This document shows, piece after piece, positions 42,481 through 51,216 of a stretch of 64,000 nucleotides of DNA. This DNA is from Comamonas piscis. Lineage in GTDB: Bacteria; Pseudomonadota; Gammaproteobacteria; Burkholderiales; Burkholderiaceae_C. Position 1 is the stretch's first letter. Every line of letters starts with the position of its first letter. The notes beneath the pieces were generated by a model. It had not been told where the DNA came from. It saw nothing but the letters and a program-made list of their open reading frames with translations, and did no database searches. Location of the stretch: contig NZ_CP058554.1 in assembly GCF_014109725.1 (NCBI RefSeq), positions 1,426,001 through 1,490,000 on the forward strand. The letters run 5' to 3'. The translations under genes were made by a program, and so were the position numbers.

Positions 42481-43689
42481 ATGTCCTTTTTTCAATTCAC
42501 CCCCGCCTTTGCCAACCCCCAGGGCTCGCCCATCCGGGAGCTGTTTCCCTACCTCAGCCGGCCGGGCATGGTCTCGCTGGCCGGCGGCTACCCCTCGCCC
42601 AGCCTGTTTGACCAAGAGGGCCTGGCAGCGGCCGCTGCGCAGGCGATGACCACCGGCGCCACCGCGCTGCAATACGGCGCCACGGAGGGTTCGCCCGCGC
42701 TGCGCGAACAGCTGGCCGCCCAGTGCCAGGCACGCGGCATCCGCTGCAGCGCTGCCGATATGCTGGTGACCACCGGCTCGCAACAGGGCTTTGACCTGCT
42801 GCTGCGCGTGCTGATCCAGCCTGGCGATGCTGTCTGCGTGGAGACCCCCGCTTACCCCGCTACCATTGCGGCGCTGCGCCAGGCGGGCGCCCAGATACTG
42901 AGCACGCCAGTCGACGGCGATGGCCTGGATGTGGAGGCACTGGCCGCCATGCTGGCCGCGCTGCCGGTGGCCGAGCGCCCCAAGCTGCTCTACACCGTGC
43001 CCAACTTCTCCAACCCCTGCGGCACCCTGCTGGTGCAAGCGCGCCGCGAGCGCCTGGTGCAGCTGGCGCTGGAATATGGCTTTGTCGTGGTCGAGGACGA
43101 TCCTTATGGCGAACTGGCCTTTACCGATGCGCGCCCCGCACCCGTCTATGCCGCTGCCCAGCAGCAGGTGGGCGAGGGCGAGAACCCGGTGGTTTACCTG
43201 TCGAGCCTGTCCAAGACCGTGGCCCCCGGCCTGCGCGTGGGCTGGATGGTGGCCGACCCGGCCGTGCTGCGCCGTTGCACCGTGGCCAAGCAGACCAATG
43301 ACCTTTGCACATCCCCCCTGGCCCAGGCCGTGGCCGCCAGCTACCTGCAATCGGGCCGCTATCCCCAGGCAGTGGCCAAGGCCTGTGCGGAATACCAGCG
43401 CCGCATGCTGGCGCTGACCCAGGGCTTGAAGGCCCGCTTGGGTGATCTGGTGCAGTTTGTCCAGCCCGCTGGCGGCATGTTTGTCTGGATGACGTTTGAT
43501 GCCCGCATCGATCCGCAAAAGCTGTTTGATGCCGCCGTCGCAGCCAACGTACTCTTTGTGCCGGGCAAGGCCTTTTATGCGGACAACGCCCAGCTGCATT
43601 CCATGCGCCTGTCTTTTGCGGCGCCCGATGTGGCGCAGATTGAGCAGGCGGTCGATAGGCTGACTGAAGCATTTCATAAAGCCAGCTAA
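42481..43689 (+). CDS. PLP aminotransferase, LysN-like (2-aminoadipate aminotransferase)
   Basis: Fold-type I aminotransferase of 402 residues. The PLP lysine lies in YLSSLSKTVAPGLRVGWM; other family blocks are VSLAGGYPSPSLF, ALQYGATEGSPALREQ, NFSNPCGTLL and VVEDDPYGELAF. Its sequence follows the Thermus LysN / 2-aminoadipate aminotransferase pattern rather than AspC. It closes the three-gene set after a 72-base gap. Broad-specificity aromatic or branched-chain activity is also possible for this family. Confidence 0.87.
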   Translation: MSFFQFTPAFANPQGSPIRELFPYLSRPGMVSLAGGYPSPSLFDQEGLAAAAAQAMTTGATALQYGATEGSPALREQLAAQCQARGIRCSAADMLVTTGSQQGFDLLLRVLIQPGDAVCVETPAYPATIAALRQAGAQILSTPVDGDGLDVEALAAMLAALPVAERPKLLYTVPNFSNPCGTLLVQARRERLVQLALEYGFVVVEDDPYGELAFTDARPAPVYAAAQQQVGEGENPVVYLSSLSKTVAPGLRVGWMVADPAVLRRCTVAKQTNDLCTSPLAQAVAASYLQSGRYPQAVAKACAEYQRRMLALTQGLKARLGDLVQFVQPAGGMFVWMTFDARIDPQKLFDAAVAANVLFVPGKAFYADNAQLHSMRLSFAAPDVAQIEQAVDRLTEAFHKAS

Positions 43690-43713
43690 GCGCTAGCCAA
43701 GCCATAGCACCCG

Positions 43714-43748
43714 AGCCCGTTGGTATCAGAGCCGACGGGCTTTTTTTT
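43714..43748 (+). terminator. Intrinsic terminator after the aminotransferase gene
   Basis: AGCCCGT and ACGGGCT pair around a 14-base loop and are followed by eight Ts. Confidence 0.9.
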
Positions 43749-43983
43749 GGGTGTGCTGGGCTGTGATCTGCGGCTGCCTACCCGGTGTTGTCGCAACAGG
43801 CATATGTTGCTTTGGTAGGTTGTTGTTAATTCAGGAGATTTTTAGGAAAACGCGGAACAGAATGGCGCTGTTCTGGACGCTGTGCCGTGCAGAATCCTTG
43901 GTTCAACCGGAGGAGGATGGGGGATCGGACGGCTTCGCAGCCGCTCCCCCCGGGCCTGTACTCCGATCTTCAGGAGAAACTCC

Positions 43984-44955
43984 ATGGCTGCTGCAAAGTT
44001 CTCACGTCGTTGGCTGATGGCCGCTGCTGGCTTGCTGGCCTGCACCGCCCATGCGGCCTACCCCGATAAACCCATCAAGATCATTGTGCCCAGCGTGGCC
44101 GGAAGCAGCCCTGATGTCTTGGTGCGCCTGGTCGGCAATGCGCTGTCGCTGCAGCTGGGCAAGCCGGTGGTGATCGAGAACAAGGGCGGGGCAGGGGGCA
44201 ATATCGGCATGCAGGCGCTGGCCAGTTCGGCGCCCGATGGTTATACGTTGGGCTACGGCAACAATGCCACGTTGACCACCAATGAGTTCCTCTTCAGCAA
44301 GCTGCCCTATGACCCGCGCAGCTTGCTGCCGGTTGGCGGCATCGCCACCACCAGCAGTTTCCTGCTGGTCCATCCCGAGGTGCCGGTCAACTCGGTGGAA
44401 GAACTGGTGACCTATATCCGCAGTTCGGATGCCGCGATGCACTATGGATCGGGCGGCATTGGAACCACCAGCCATCTGGGTGCGGAGTTGTTCAAGACCA
44501 AGATGGGTCTGCGATCAGCGGTACATGTTCCCTACAAGGGCTCCCCACAGGCGCTGAACGATTTGGTCGGAGGCAGTTTGCAGTTCTACTTTGAAAACAT
44601 CGTCACTGCGGCGCCGCAACTGCAAGCGAGCAAGCTGCGTGCTTTGGCTGTGACGAGCGCCAAGCGCTCGCCCCAGTACCCGCATATTCCGACCATGCAG
44701 GAGGCGGGTGTCCAGGGCTTTGTGATGAACGCCTGGGGCGGTTTGCTGGTGCCACCGGGCACCCCCCGCGATGTGGTGGAACGCTTGAACACCGCCTTGA
44801 ACCAGGTGCTGCAGTCACCGGACATCAAGGCGCAGCTGGAGAAAATGGCCTATATCCCGTTGGCAGGCATGCCGGAGGATTTCAAGGCGCTGGCCGACGC
44901 GGAGCGGGCGCATTGGGGTGCCGTTGTGAAGGCCAGCGGCGCCCGCGTGGAATGA
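43984..44955 (+). CDS. Tripartite tricarboxylate transporter-type binding protein (Bug family)
   Basis: Periplasmic receptor, 323 residues. Twin-arginine-like N-terminus (FSRRWLMAAAGLLACTAHA), then YPDKPIKIIVPSVAGSSPD, VVIENKGGAGGNIGMQ and SAPDGYTLG, all hallmarks of Bug/TctC proteins that are massively expanded in Burkholderiales. No TctA/TctB membrane partners are adjacent. It precedes a D-aminoacylase by 69 bases on the same strand, so the ligand may be an N-acyl amino acid; that is an inference. Start ATG at 43984 with AGGAGA upstream. Confidence 0.93.
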   Translation: MAAAKFSRRWLMAAAGLLACTAHAAYPDKPIKIIVPSVAGSSPDVLVRLVGNALSLQLGKPVVIENKGGAGGNIGMQALASSAPDGYTLGYGNNATLTTNEFLFSKLPYDPRSLLPVGGIATTSSFLLVHPEVPVNSVEELVTYIRSSDAAMHYGSGGIGTTSHLGAELFKTKMGLRSAVHVPYKGSPQALNDLVGGSLQFYFENIVTAAPQLQASKLRALAVTSAKRSPQYPHIPTMQEAGVQGFVMNAWGGLLVPPGTPRDVVERLNTALNQVLQSPDIKAQLEKMAYIPLAGMPEDFKALADAERAHWGAVVKASGARVE

Positions 44956-45024
44956 GGTCGCAGCGGACCACCGCGGCCCATGGCCGCAGTGCCTTGATCC
45001 AACTTTTGGGGGAGAGCCAGCAAG

Positions 45025-46524
45025 ATGAAGACACCGGCATTTGATGTGTTGATCCAAGGCGGCGAGCTGATCGATGGCAACAGGCGCCCGCGCTACCGCG
45101 CCGATGTGGGTATCCGTGGCACGCTGATAGCGGCCTTGGGTGACCTGTCCACGGCCACGGCCCAGCGGGTGATTGATGCCCGTGGCAAGATCGTCGCGCC
45201 CGGCTTTATCGATGCGCACTCGCACGACGACCAGGCGTTGCTGTTGCAGCCGCAGATGCCGTTCAAGCTCTCGCAGGGCGTCACGGCGGTGGTTACCGGC
45301 AACTGCGGCATCAGCGCCGCGCCGCTCCACCCCGACTCGCCGGTGCCCGCACCGCTGAATCTGCTGAGCGACACAGCCACGCGCTTTCCAACGTTTCAGG
45401 CCTATGTGGGTGCGCTGCACGAATCACCGGCTGCGGTGCATGTCATCCCGCTGGTGGGGCATTCCACCTTGCGTGTCGTGGCGATGGCTGATCTGGACCG
45501 GGACGCCAGCCCTGATGAAATCGCCCAGATGCAGGCCTTGCTGCGCGAGGCCTTAGCCGCTGGTGCGGTGGGCCTGTCATCGGGCACTTATTACCCGCCG
45601 GCGGCTGCAGCCAGCACGCAGGAGCTGTGCCGCGTCGCCCAGCCCTTGGCCGAATACGGCGCGCTGTATGTGAGCCACCTGCGCGACGAGGCCGCGCACA
45701 GCCAGCTGTCCATCCATGAAAGCTTGCAGGTCGGCCTGCGCGCAGGCACGGGTGTTGTCATCTCCCACCACAAGCTGCAGGGCGCCAGCAACTGGGGAAA
45801 CTCGGCGCTGACCTTGCCGCAGATCGAGGCGGCCATGCGGCGCCAATGCCTGTCGTTGGATTGCTATCCCTACCATGCCAGCTCCACCATCTTGCACCTG
45901 CAAGAAGAGCGCTTGCTGGGCAAGATCGTCATCGCCGACAGCGGGCCCTACCCCGAGCTGCAAGGCCAGGAGCTGGGCGACATCGCCCGGCGCTGGCAGG
46001 TATCGCGCGCCGAGGCCTCGGCCCGCCTGCAGCCCGCCAGTGCCATTTACTTCAACATGGACGAGGCCGATGTGCAGCGCATCCTCGCCTTTGGCCCCAC
46101 CATGATCGGCTCGGACGGCGTGCCATCCAACGAGCGCCCGCACCCACGTCTCTGGGGCACCTTTCCCCGCGTGCTGGGCCACTACAGCCGTGATCTGGGG
46201 CTGTTCCCGCTGGAGACGGCCGTCTGGAAGATGACGGGCCTCACCGCCCAGGTCTTTGGTATCGACAAGCGTGGTGTGCTGGCCGACGGCCACTATGCCG
46301 ACCTCTGCGTGTTTGATCCGCAAACCGTGCGCGACACCGCCACCTTTGATGACCCTAAGCAGCCCGCTACAGGCATCGACTGCGTCATCGTCAATGGCGC
46401 CATCGCTTACGAGCAGGGCGTTTACCAGGGCAGCCGAACCGGCACGGTGCTGAGGCGCACCGTGCCAGCCCAGGTCAGCCCGGGTTGGCAGACGCTGCAC
46501 AACACGCCATCCAGCAGCCCGTGA
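45025..46524 (+). CDS. dan: N-acyl-D-amino-acid deacylase (D-aminoacylase)
   Basis: Zinc amidohydrolase that releases D-amino acids from N-acyl-D-amino acids. The known metal and active-site ligands are all visible in order: the HSH pair in FIDAHSHDD, Cys in TGNCGIS, His in YVSHLRDE, His in ISHHKLQG and Asp in IGSDGVP. 499 residues, normal for the family. It shares a unit with the Bug protein upstream. Convergent with the TonB receptor gene. Substrate range within the family cannot be read from sequence. Confidence 0.92.
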   Translation: MKTPAFDVLIQGGELIDGNRRPRYRADVGIRGTLIAALGDLSTATAQRVIDARGKIVAPGFIDAHSHDDQALLLQPQMPFKLSQGVTAVVTGNCGISAAPLHPDSPVPAPLNLLSDTATRFPTFQAYVGALHESPAAVHVIPLVGHSTLRVVAMADLDRDASPDEIAQMQALLREALAAGAVGLSSGTYYPPAAAASTQELCRVAQPLAEYGALYVSHLRDEAAHSQLSIHESLQVGLRAGTGVVISHHKLQGASNWGNSALTLPQIEAAMRRQCLSLDCYPYHASSTILHLQEERLLGKIVIADSGPYPELQGQELGDIARRWQVSRAEASARLQPASAIYFNMDEADVQRILAFGPTMIGSDGVPSNERPHPRLWGTFPRVLGHYSRDLGLFPLETAVWKMTGLTAQVFGIDKRGVLADGHYADLCVFDPQTVRDTATFDDPKQPATGIDCVIVNGAIAYEQGVYQGSRTGTVLRRTVPAQVSPGWQTLHNTPSSSP

Positions 46525-46577
46525 TCGCATAGCGGGCGGTGGATGGCTGGACTGCATGGCTGCCTACCCTCTCCCCC

Positions 46578-48983
46578 TCAGAAGTCGTAACGCATACCGA
46601 CATTCACGCTGCGTGGCGCGCCCCAGGTGTAGAACAGGCCGATGGCGCTGAAGTTGTTCACGCCGGCTTTGTAGTGCTTGTCTAAAGCGTTGTTGATGTT
46701 CAGGCTGAAGGACAGTTGTTTGTCGACCTGGTAGCGGGCCATCAGGTCCAGCACCGCGTAGCTGCTTTGTTCTAACGTGGCAGCGCTGTTGCTGACGGAG
46801 GTCTTGTCTTGCCAGCGGGTGGAGGCGCCAACGGTCAGGCCGCGCAGTGTGCCTTCGTCAAAGCGGTAGGTGCTGCCCAGTTTGAATTGGTACTCGGGGT
46901 ACTGGCTGGTGTTGCTCAGCGAGCTGTTTTGCCGCACGAGGCTGCCCTGGGCTTGCCAGCCGCGTGCCAGCTTGCCCGACAGCTCCAGCTCCCAGCCATG
47001 GCGGGTGGCAGAGGCGACCGAGCGGTAGGCGGTGTCGCCACCGGGGGTCAGGCCACCGGTCTCTTCGGCGGTGTTCTTGGTCTTGATCCAGTAGTGGCTG
47101 ATGCTGGCGTTCAGGCGCTTGTCAAAGAACTCGCCCTTGATGCCGACCTCATAGGTGTTGCCTTCTTCGGGCTTGAGGGTGCGGCCTTGCTCGTCTTGCG
47201 AGGTCTGCGGCTGGAAGATGCTGGCGTAGCTGGCGTAGGCCGACAGGTTGGGGTGGAAGTCATAGACCAGACCGGCATAGGGCGTGTAGACCGCGCTCTC
47301 GTTCATGTCGTAGTTCCACCAGTAGGGGGTGGTGTCGCGCTCTTCAAATTTGGTCACGCGCAAACCGGCAATCAGCTGCAGCGGATCGCTGAGTTGAAAG
47401 CGGCCTGCCGCATAGGCATAGCGCTGCTTTTGGCTGAAGCGGTTGTCGCCATAGGTCCAGCTGCTGGTGTCGGGCTCGGGCAGGTAGGCACCGCCCTGGT
47501 CGTAGCGGGTGCCCAGGCCTTCCAGCGGTAGCAGGGTCAGTGCGTTCAAGGGCAGTTTGACGCTGCTCTCGAAGCGCGAGATACCGATGCCGGCAAGCAG
47601 CTCATGCTGGCGGCCGAGCAGGCTGAACGGGCCCTTGATGTCCAGGTTCACGGTCCAGTTGTTGTTGCGCATGTCCGTCCAGCGGCCGTAGTTGACCCGG
47701 TCCTGGTCGTAGAGGTAGGCGGCAAACATGTCGTCCATGCGCACCTGTTGGTGCGAGAACTTGAGGCTGCTCGTCCAGCCATCGCCCAGGCGCTGCTCCA
47801 GGCTGCCAAACAGGGTGAGCGCGTTCTGGTCATAACCGCCCCAGGGCGCGCCGGTGTTAAAAGAGCGTGGCCGGTCGGGCGTTTTGACACCGGCACGGGT
47901 GTAGCCCTGGATGGGCTGGGTGGTGCCGATGCCATTGGCCGCCCGCTGGCGGTAGGTAAAGCCGACATTGAGCAAGGTGTCGGGGCTCAGGTCGGCCTCC
48001 AGGGTGCCGAACAGCATCTTGCTTCTGCTGTCTTCATGGTCACGAAAGCTGCCGGCATCGGTGGCCGATGCCACCAGGCGGCCGCGCAGGGTGCCGGCTT
48101 CGTTGAGCGGGCCGCCGATATCGGCCTGGGCGCGGTAGCTGTCCCAGCTGCCGGCGCTGGCCTGCACGCTGGCCTGGAAGCTACGGGTGGGGCGCTTGCG
48201 CACCATGTTGACGGTGGCGCCGTATTCACCCTTGCCCACCACCAGGCCCGACGAGCCCTTGAGCACATCGATATGGTCGATCTCGGCCATGTCGTCGAGC
48301 GAGAACAAGGTGCTGGTCAGGTAGTACCAGCCGCTGCGCACCTGGGCCATGCCATCGGTCTGCAGATTGACCGAGGTGCCGCGCGCCTGAAAATCGGTGG
48401 CATTGCCCTGGCGGTAAATGCCGATGCCGGGAGTCTGCTCCATCACATCGGTCAAGGTGTCCAGCTTGAAGTCGTCCATGCGCTGGCGGGTCATCACGCT
48501 GACCGACTGCGGGGTCTCGCGCAGGCTCAGGCTCAGGCCTGTCGCCGTGGCGCTGGGGCCGCGCTGGGTGTAGCTGCCGCTGCCTTCGGTGGCACCATCA
48601 CGCTGGCCCTCCGCTGTCACGGTAACGGTCGCCAGGGTCGCGCCTTCTTCTCCGACCGATGCCGCCTTGATGACCACGGCCTGGCCTTCCACCGTGGCCA
48701 CCAGGCCTGTGCCGGCCAGCAGGCGGTCCAGCGCCTGGTTCGGGGTCAAGGTGCCGACGATGGCTGGGGCCCGCTTGCCAGCGACCAGGCCTTGCTGGGC
48801 AATCAGCTGGATGCGCGTTTGCCGCGCCCAGTCATTGAGTGCCTCAGCGAGCGGCTGGGCTTGGATGTTGAAGGCCAGCGGTGTAGCGGGTAAGGCGGCG
48901 CTTTGCGCATGGGCTGCCACGGAGCCCAAGGCCAGGGCAAGGGCCAATGCCAGCGGAGCGGGGCGCAGAAGGGGGTACGACAT
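46578..48983 (-). CDS. TonB-dependent siderophore receptor with N-terminal signalling domain
   Basis: Outer-membrane ferric-siderophore receptor of the FpvA/FecA/FoxA class, about 801 residues. After the signal peptide (ALALALALGSVAAHAQ) comes a secretin/TonB short N-terminal (STN) domain (about residues 35-105, FNIQAQPLAEALNDWARQT, ending ALDRLLAGTGLVATVEG), which talks to the FecR anti-sigma. The plug (SLRETPQSVSVMTRQRM) and beta barrel follow, with a C-terminal RYDF. The ATG at 48981-48983 with GAGGA upstream is the start; the frame's earlier start is TTG. The siderophore is unknown. Confidence 0.94.
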   Translation of the reverse strand: MSYPLLRPAPLALALALALGSVAAHAQSAALPATPLAFNIQAQPLAEALNDWARQTRIQLIAQQGLVAGKRAPAIVGTLTPNQALDRLLAGTGLVATVEGQAVVIKAASVGEEGATLATVTVTAEGQRDGATEGSGSYTQRGPSATATGLSLSLRETPQSVSVMTRQRMDDFKLDTLTDVMEQTPGIGIYRQGNATDFQARGTSVNLQTDGMAQVRSGWYYLTSTLFSLDDMAEIDHIDVLKGSSGLVVGKGEYGATVNMVRKRPTRSFQASVQASAGSWDSYRAQADIGGPLNEAGTLRGRLVASATDAGSFRDHEDSRSKMLFGTLEADLSPDTLLNVGFTYRQRAANGIGTTQPIQGYTRAGVKTPDRPRSFNTGAPWGGYDQNALTLFGSLEQRLGDGWTSSLKFSHQQVRMDDMFAAYLYDQDRVNYGRWTDMRNNNWTVNLDIKGPFSLLGRQHELLAGIGISRFESSVKLPLNALTLLPLEGLGTRYDQGGAYLPEPDTSSWTYGDNRFSQKQRYAYAAGRFQLSDPLQLIAGLRVTKFEERDTTPYWWNYDMNESAVYTPYAGLVYDFHPNLSAYASYASIFQPQTSQDEQGRTLKPEEGNTYEVGIKGEFFDKRLNASISHYWIKTKNTAEETGGLTPGGDTAYRSVASATRHGWELELSGKLARGWQAQGSLVRQNSSLSNTSQYPEYQFKLGSTYRFDEGTLRGLTVGASTRWQDKTSVSNSAATLEQSSYAVLDLMARYQVDKQLSFSLNINNALDKHYKAGVNNFSAIGLFYTWGAPRSVNVGMRYDF

Positions 48984-48999
48984 CGGGATCCTCAAAGTA

Positions 49000-49018
49000 G
49001 TCAATGCAAATCATTCCT
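49000..49018 (-). promoter_or_regulatory. Candidate Fur box before the receptor gene
   Basis: Twelve of 19 positions match the Fur consensus on the plus strand, including AATCATT. It lies 17 bases before the receptor ATG. Moderate match. Confidence 0.4.
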
Positions 49019-49117
49019 ACTGAGGTAGACGCATGAGTGGCGAGAAATACGGTAATGGCTGCGAAAAATTTTTTAAAAATTTTGCGGGTGCCGGCGATGC
49101 CTGGGATGCCAGCTGTG

Positions 49118-50245
49118 TCAACGCGCAGCGCGGATCTCCAGCCCGCCTGCCACCTGCTGCAGCCGCACTGGCAGCGCATGGGGCAGGATCTTGCGCAGGG
49201 TCAGGGTGTCGCTGGGGTCAAAGGTGCCGCTCAGGCGCAGCGTGGCCACCGCCGGATCGTTGATCGTGAGGCCCGTGCTGCCATAGCGCTCAAACTCTGC
49301 CAGTGCCTGCGCGAGCGGCGTGTTGACAAAGCTGATGCGGTGCTCGCGCCAGGCGGCTATGCCTTCGGCGGCGACGGGCTGAATGGGGTGCAGGCTGCCT
49401 TGGGCATCGGCCCTGATCTGCTGGCCGGCCACCAAGGTCTGGGCCTCGGGGATCTGCGCCAGCGCGGGGCCGGGTGCGCCATCGCGGCGCACCACGCGCA
49501 CCTTGCCTTCTTCCACCGCCACGCGCACGCCATCGCTGCCGGCCAGCCCCGGGGTATAGCGCACCGAGAACCGCGTGCCCACCACGGTGATGCCGACCGG
49601 GCCACTCAGCACATGGAAAGGGCGCTCAGGGTTGGCCTGCACGCTGAACACCGCCTGGCCCTCGTGCAGCAGCACTTCGCGGCGGTCGCGGTAGTAGGCG
49701 ACCTCCAGCCGGGTGGCAGTATCCAGCCGCAGCTGGCTGCCATCGGGCAGCTGTACTTCAAGCTGCCGGCCGCGCTCGGAGGCATAGGCTTGGGTAAACA
49801 GCGGCTGTGCTTGCCAGTGCTGCCAGGCCAGCAGCCCGGTGCCGCTGGTCATCAGCAGCGCTGCGGCCATACCCAAGGAGGGCAGCACCCAGCGGCGGCG
49901 CAAGACCGTGGCGGCTGCTGCGCGGGAAGCAGGCGCTTCTGCTGCTGCCAGTTGCGCCTTGTCATGGGCCAGATTGCGGCGCAACTGGGCGAGCGCGTCG
50001 GCGGGGATCGCGTCGATCGCGGCCGAATGCTGCTCCCATTGCAGGTAGGCTGGCCGATGGCTGGAATCGGCCTCCAACCACTGCTGAAAGGCTTGCTCGT
50101 CCGCTGTGCTCCAGTCCGCGCGCTGGCGCCGCACACACCAGTCCAGCACCTGCGGGCGCAGGCCGGCGGTGTTGTGGGGTGGCAGTGGCGTTGCGTTCAT
50201 CTCGTGGTCAGTTCTGGATTCCGGAGGCAGGCATGGGCGGCTCAT
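49118..50245 (-). CDS. fecR: FecR-like anti-sigma factor
   Basis: Inner-membrane regulator that passes the signal from the receptor's STN domain to the ECF sigma factor. An N-terminal FecR-N region (VLDWCVRRQRADWSTADEQAFQQWL) is cytoplasmic, one membrane segment follows (VLPSLGMAAALLMTSGTGLLAW), then the periplasmic FecR domain with VVGTRFSVRY and a C-terminal STN-like segment. The start is uncertain: the ATG at 50243-50245 overlaps the sigma stop (ATGA) and is preferred; the ATG at 50198-50200 gives a more usual FecR N-terminus (MNATPLPPHN). 375 or 360 residues. Confidence 0.92.
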   Translation of the reverse strand: MSRPCLPPESRTDHEMNATPLPPHNTAGLRPQVLDWCVRRQRADWSTADEQAFQQWLEADSSHRPAYLQWEQHSAAIDAIPADALAQLRRNLAHDKAQLAAAEAPASRAAAATVLRRRWVLPSLGMAAALLMTSGTGLLAWQHWQAQPLFTQAYASERGRQLEVQLPDGSQLRLDTATRLEVAYYRDRREVLLHEGQAVFSVQANPERPFHVLSGPVGITVVGTRFSVRYTPGLAGSDGVRVAVEEGKVRVVRRDGAPGPALAQIPEAQTLVAGQQIRADAQGSLHPIQPVAAEGIAAWREHRISFVNTPLAQALAEFERYGSTGLTINDPAVATLRLSGTFDPSDTLTLRKILPHALPVRLQQVAGGLEIRAAR

Positions 50246-50835
50246 GGTTGGGCACGTTTGCTGCGTGTGCGTTCGCGCAGGGGCGGCGGGATGCCATCGA
50301 GCCGGTCCTGGCAACGCCAGCAGGCCTCCATCGCGATTTGCAGCTGCATCTCGACAGTGCGGGTCGAGATGCCCATCTGCGCTGCGATCTGCGCATAGCT
50401 CAGGCCGTCGAACTTGTAGAGCATAAAGGCTTCACGGCAGCGCGGCGGCAATTGGTCGATGGTGGCGACCAGGGCGGCCAGACTCTCACGCGAGGCGAGG
50501 ATGTTCTCGGGCTCCAGGCTGCGCGGGCCTGCCAGATGCTCGAGTCCCGATGCCTCGTCGACCGAGACGGGCGCCGTCTCCAGCTCGGCGCGGATGCTGC
50601 TGCGCCGGTGCTGGTCGATCACCAGATTGCGGGCGGTGCGGTAGAGCAGGGCGCGCGGGTCTTGCACGGCCTGGCCGGTTTGTTGCGCCGCCAGCACGCG
50701 GGCATAGCTTTCCTGCGCCAGATCGGCTGCCGTATCACGGTCATGCACGGATCGGGACAGAAAGTTCAGCAGTTCGCGGTAGTAGCGCTCAAACACCAGG
50801 CGGCCGTTGCAAAAGAGAAAAGGAGGTCTTCGCAA
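50242..50835 (-). CDS. fecI: ECF RNA polymerase sigma factor, FecI-like
   Basis: Extracytoplasmic-function sigma factor that should switch on the receptor gene. Region 2 (VFERYYRELLNFLSRSVHDRDTAADLAQESYARVL) and region 4 (QLPPRCREAFMLYKFDGLSYAQIAAQMGISTRTVEMQL) are both clear. There is no ATG start: the upstream in-frame stop leaves only TTG at 50833-50835 or a GTG about 13 codons later (50796) as plausible starts. Neither has a good ribosome-binding site. 197 residues from the TTG. First gene of the fecI-fecR-receptor unit, preceded by a candidate Fur box. Confidence 0.9.
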   Translation of the reverse strand: MRRPPFLFCNGRLVFERYYRELLNFLSRSVHDRDTAADLAQESYARVLAAQQTGQAVQDPRALLYRTARNLVIDQHRRSSIRAELETAPVSVDEASGLEHLAGPRSLEPENILASRESLAALVATIDQLPPRCREAFMLYKFDGLSYAQIAAQMGISTRTVEMQLQIAMEACWRCQDRLDGIPPPLRERTRSKRAQP

Positions 50836-51216
50836 CCGGTGGATGCCGTCGTCGCGGTTGGGGACCGCACGGAGTTATACACGCAAATGGGAATTGTTTT
50901 CATTATCGTTGATTGTGAAGCTCCTTCCAGGGGCGATGGCCCTGCAGCCGATCCCTAGTGTTTTTACCAGTGCGTAAAACTTTTATAAGGCATTTAATAG
51001 GCTCATAAGCGCTGCGAAACAGCAGCGAAGGACAGATAAAACACCCACGATGAGGGCCTGATGAACCCTCCCTGGTTGGTGCAGCTTTGGCGGTGAATGC
51101 CTTGCACAGCAATGCCATTCGCCGGACCGGTTGTAGATGCAGTGGCGCGGTCGCAGGCGGCATGCTCAAGGAGCCGTTCGCACTCGCGCTGGTAACCCAG
51201 TCGAGGAGGATGAGTC
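50836..51216. other. Divergent control region between fecI and preT
   Basis: 381 bases with no credible gene. The fecI side carries a good Fur box candidate at 50889-50907. The preT side has an AT-rich stretch at about 50957-51000 (TTTTTACCAG, then TTTTATAAGG) that could be the preT promoter. No operator for the pyrimidine genes was recognised by eye. Confidence 0.5.
50889..50907 (-). promoter_or_regulatory. Candidate Fur box before fecI
   Basis: Thirteen of 19 positions match the Fur consensus, with a perfect TCATTATC half-site. It lies about 55 bases upstream of the sigma-factor start, so iron-repressed transcription of the fecI-fecR unit is likely. Confidence 0.6.

Noticed and set aside
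40684..43677. A 997-codon open frame on the minus strand
   Set aside because: It runs antisense to three well-supported plus-strand genes (hglS end, FAD oxidase, aminotransferase). Its translation is rich in His, Gln, Gly and Arg with no domain; it results from GC-rich codon bias.
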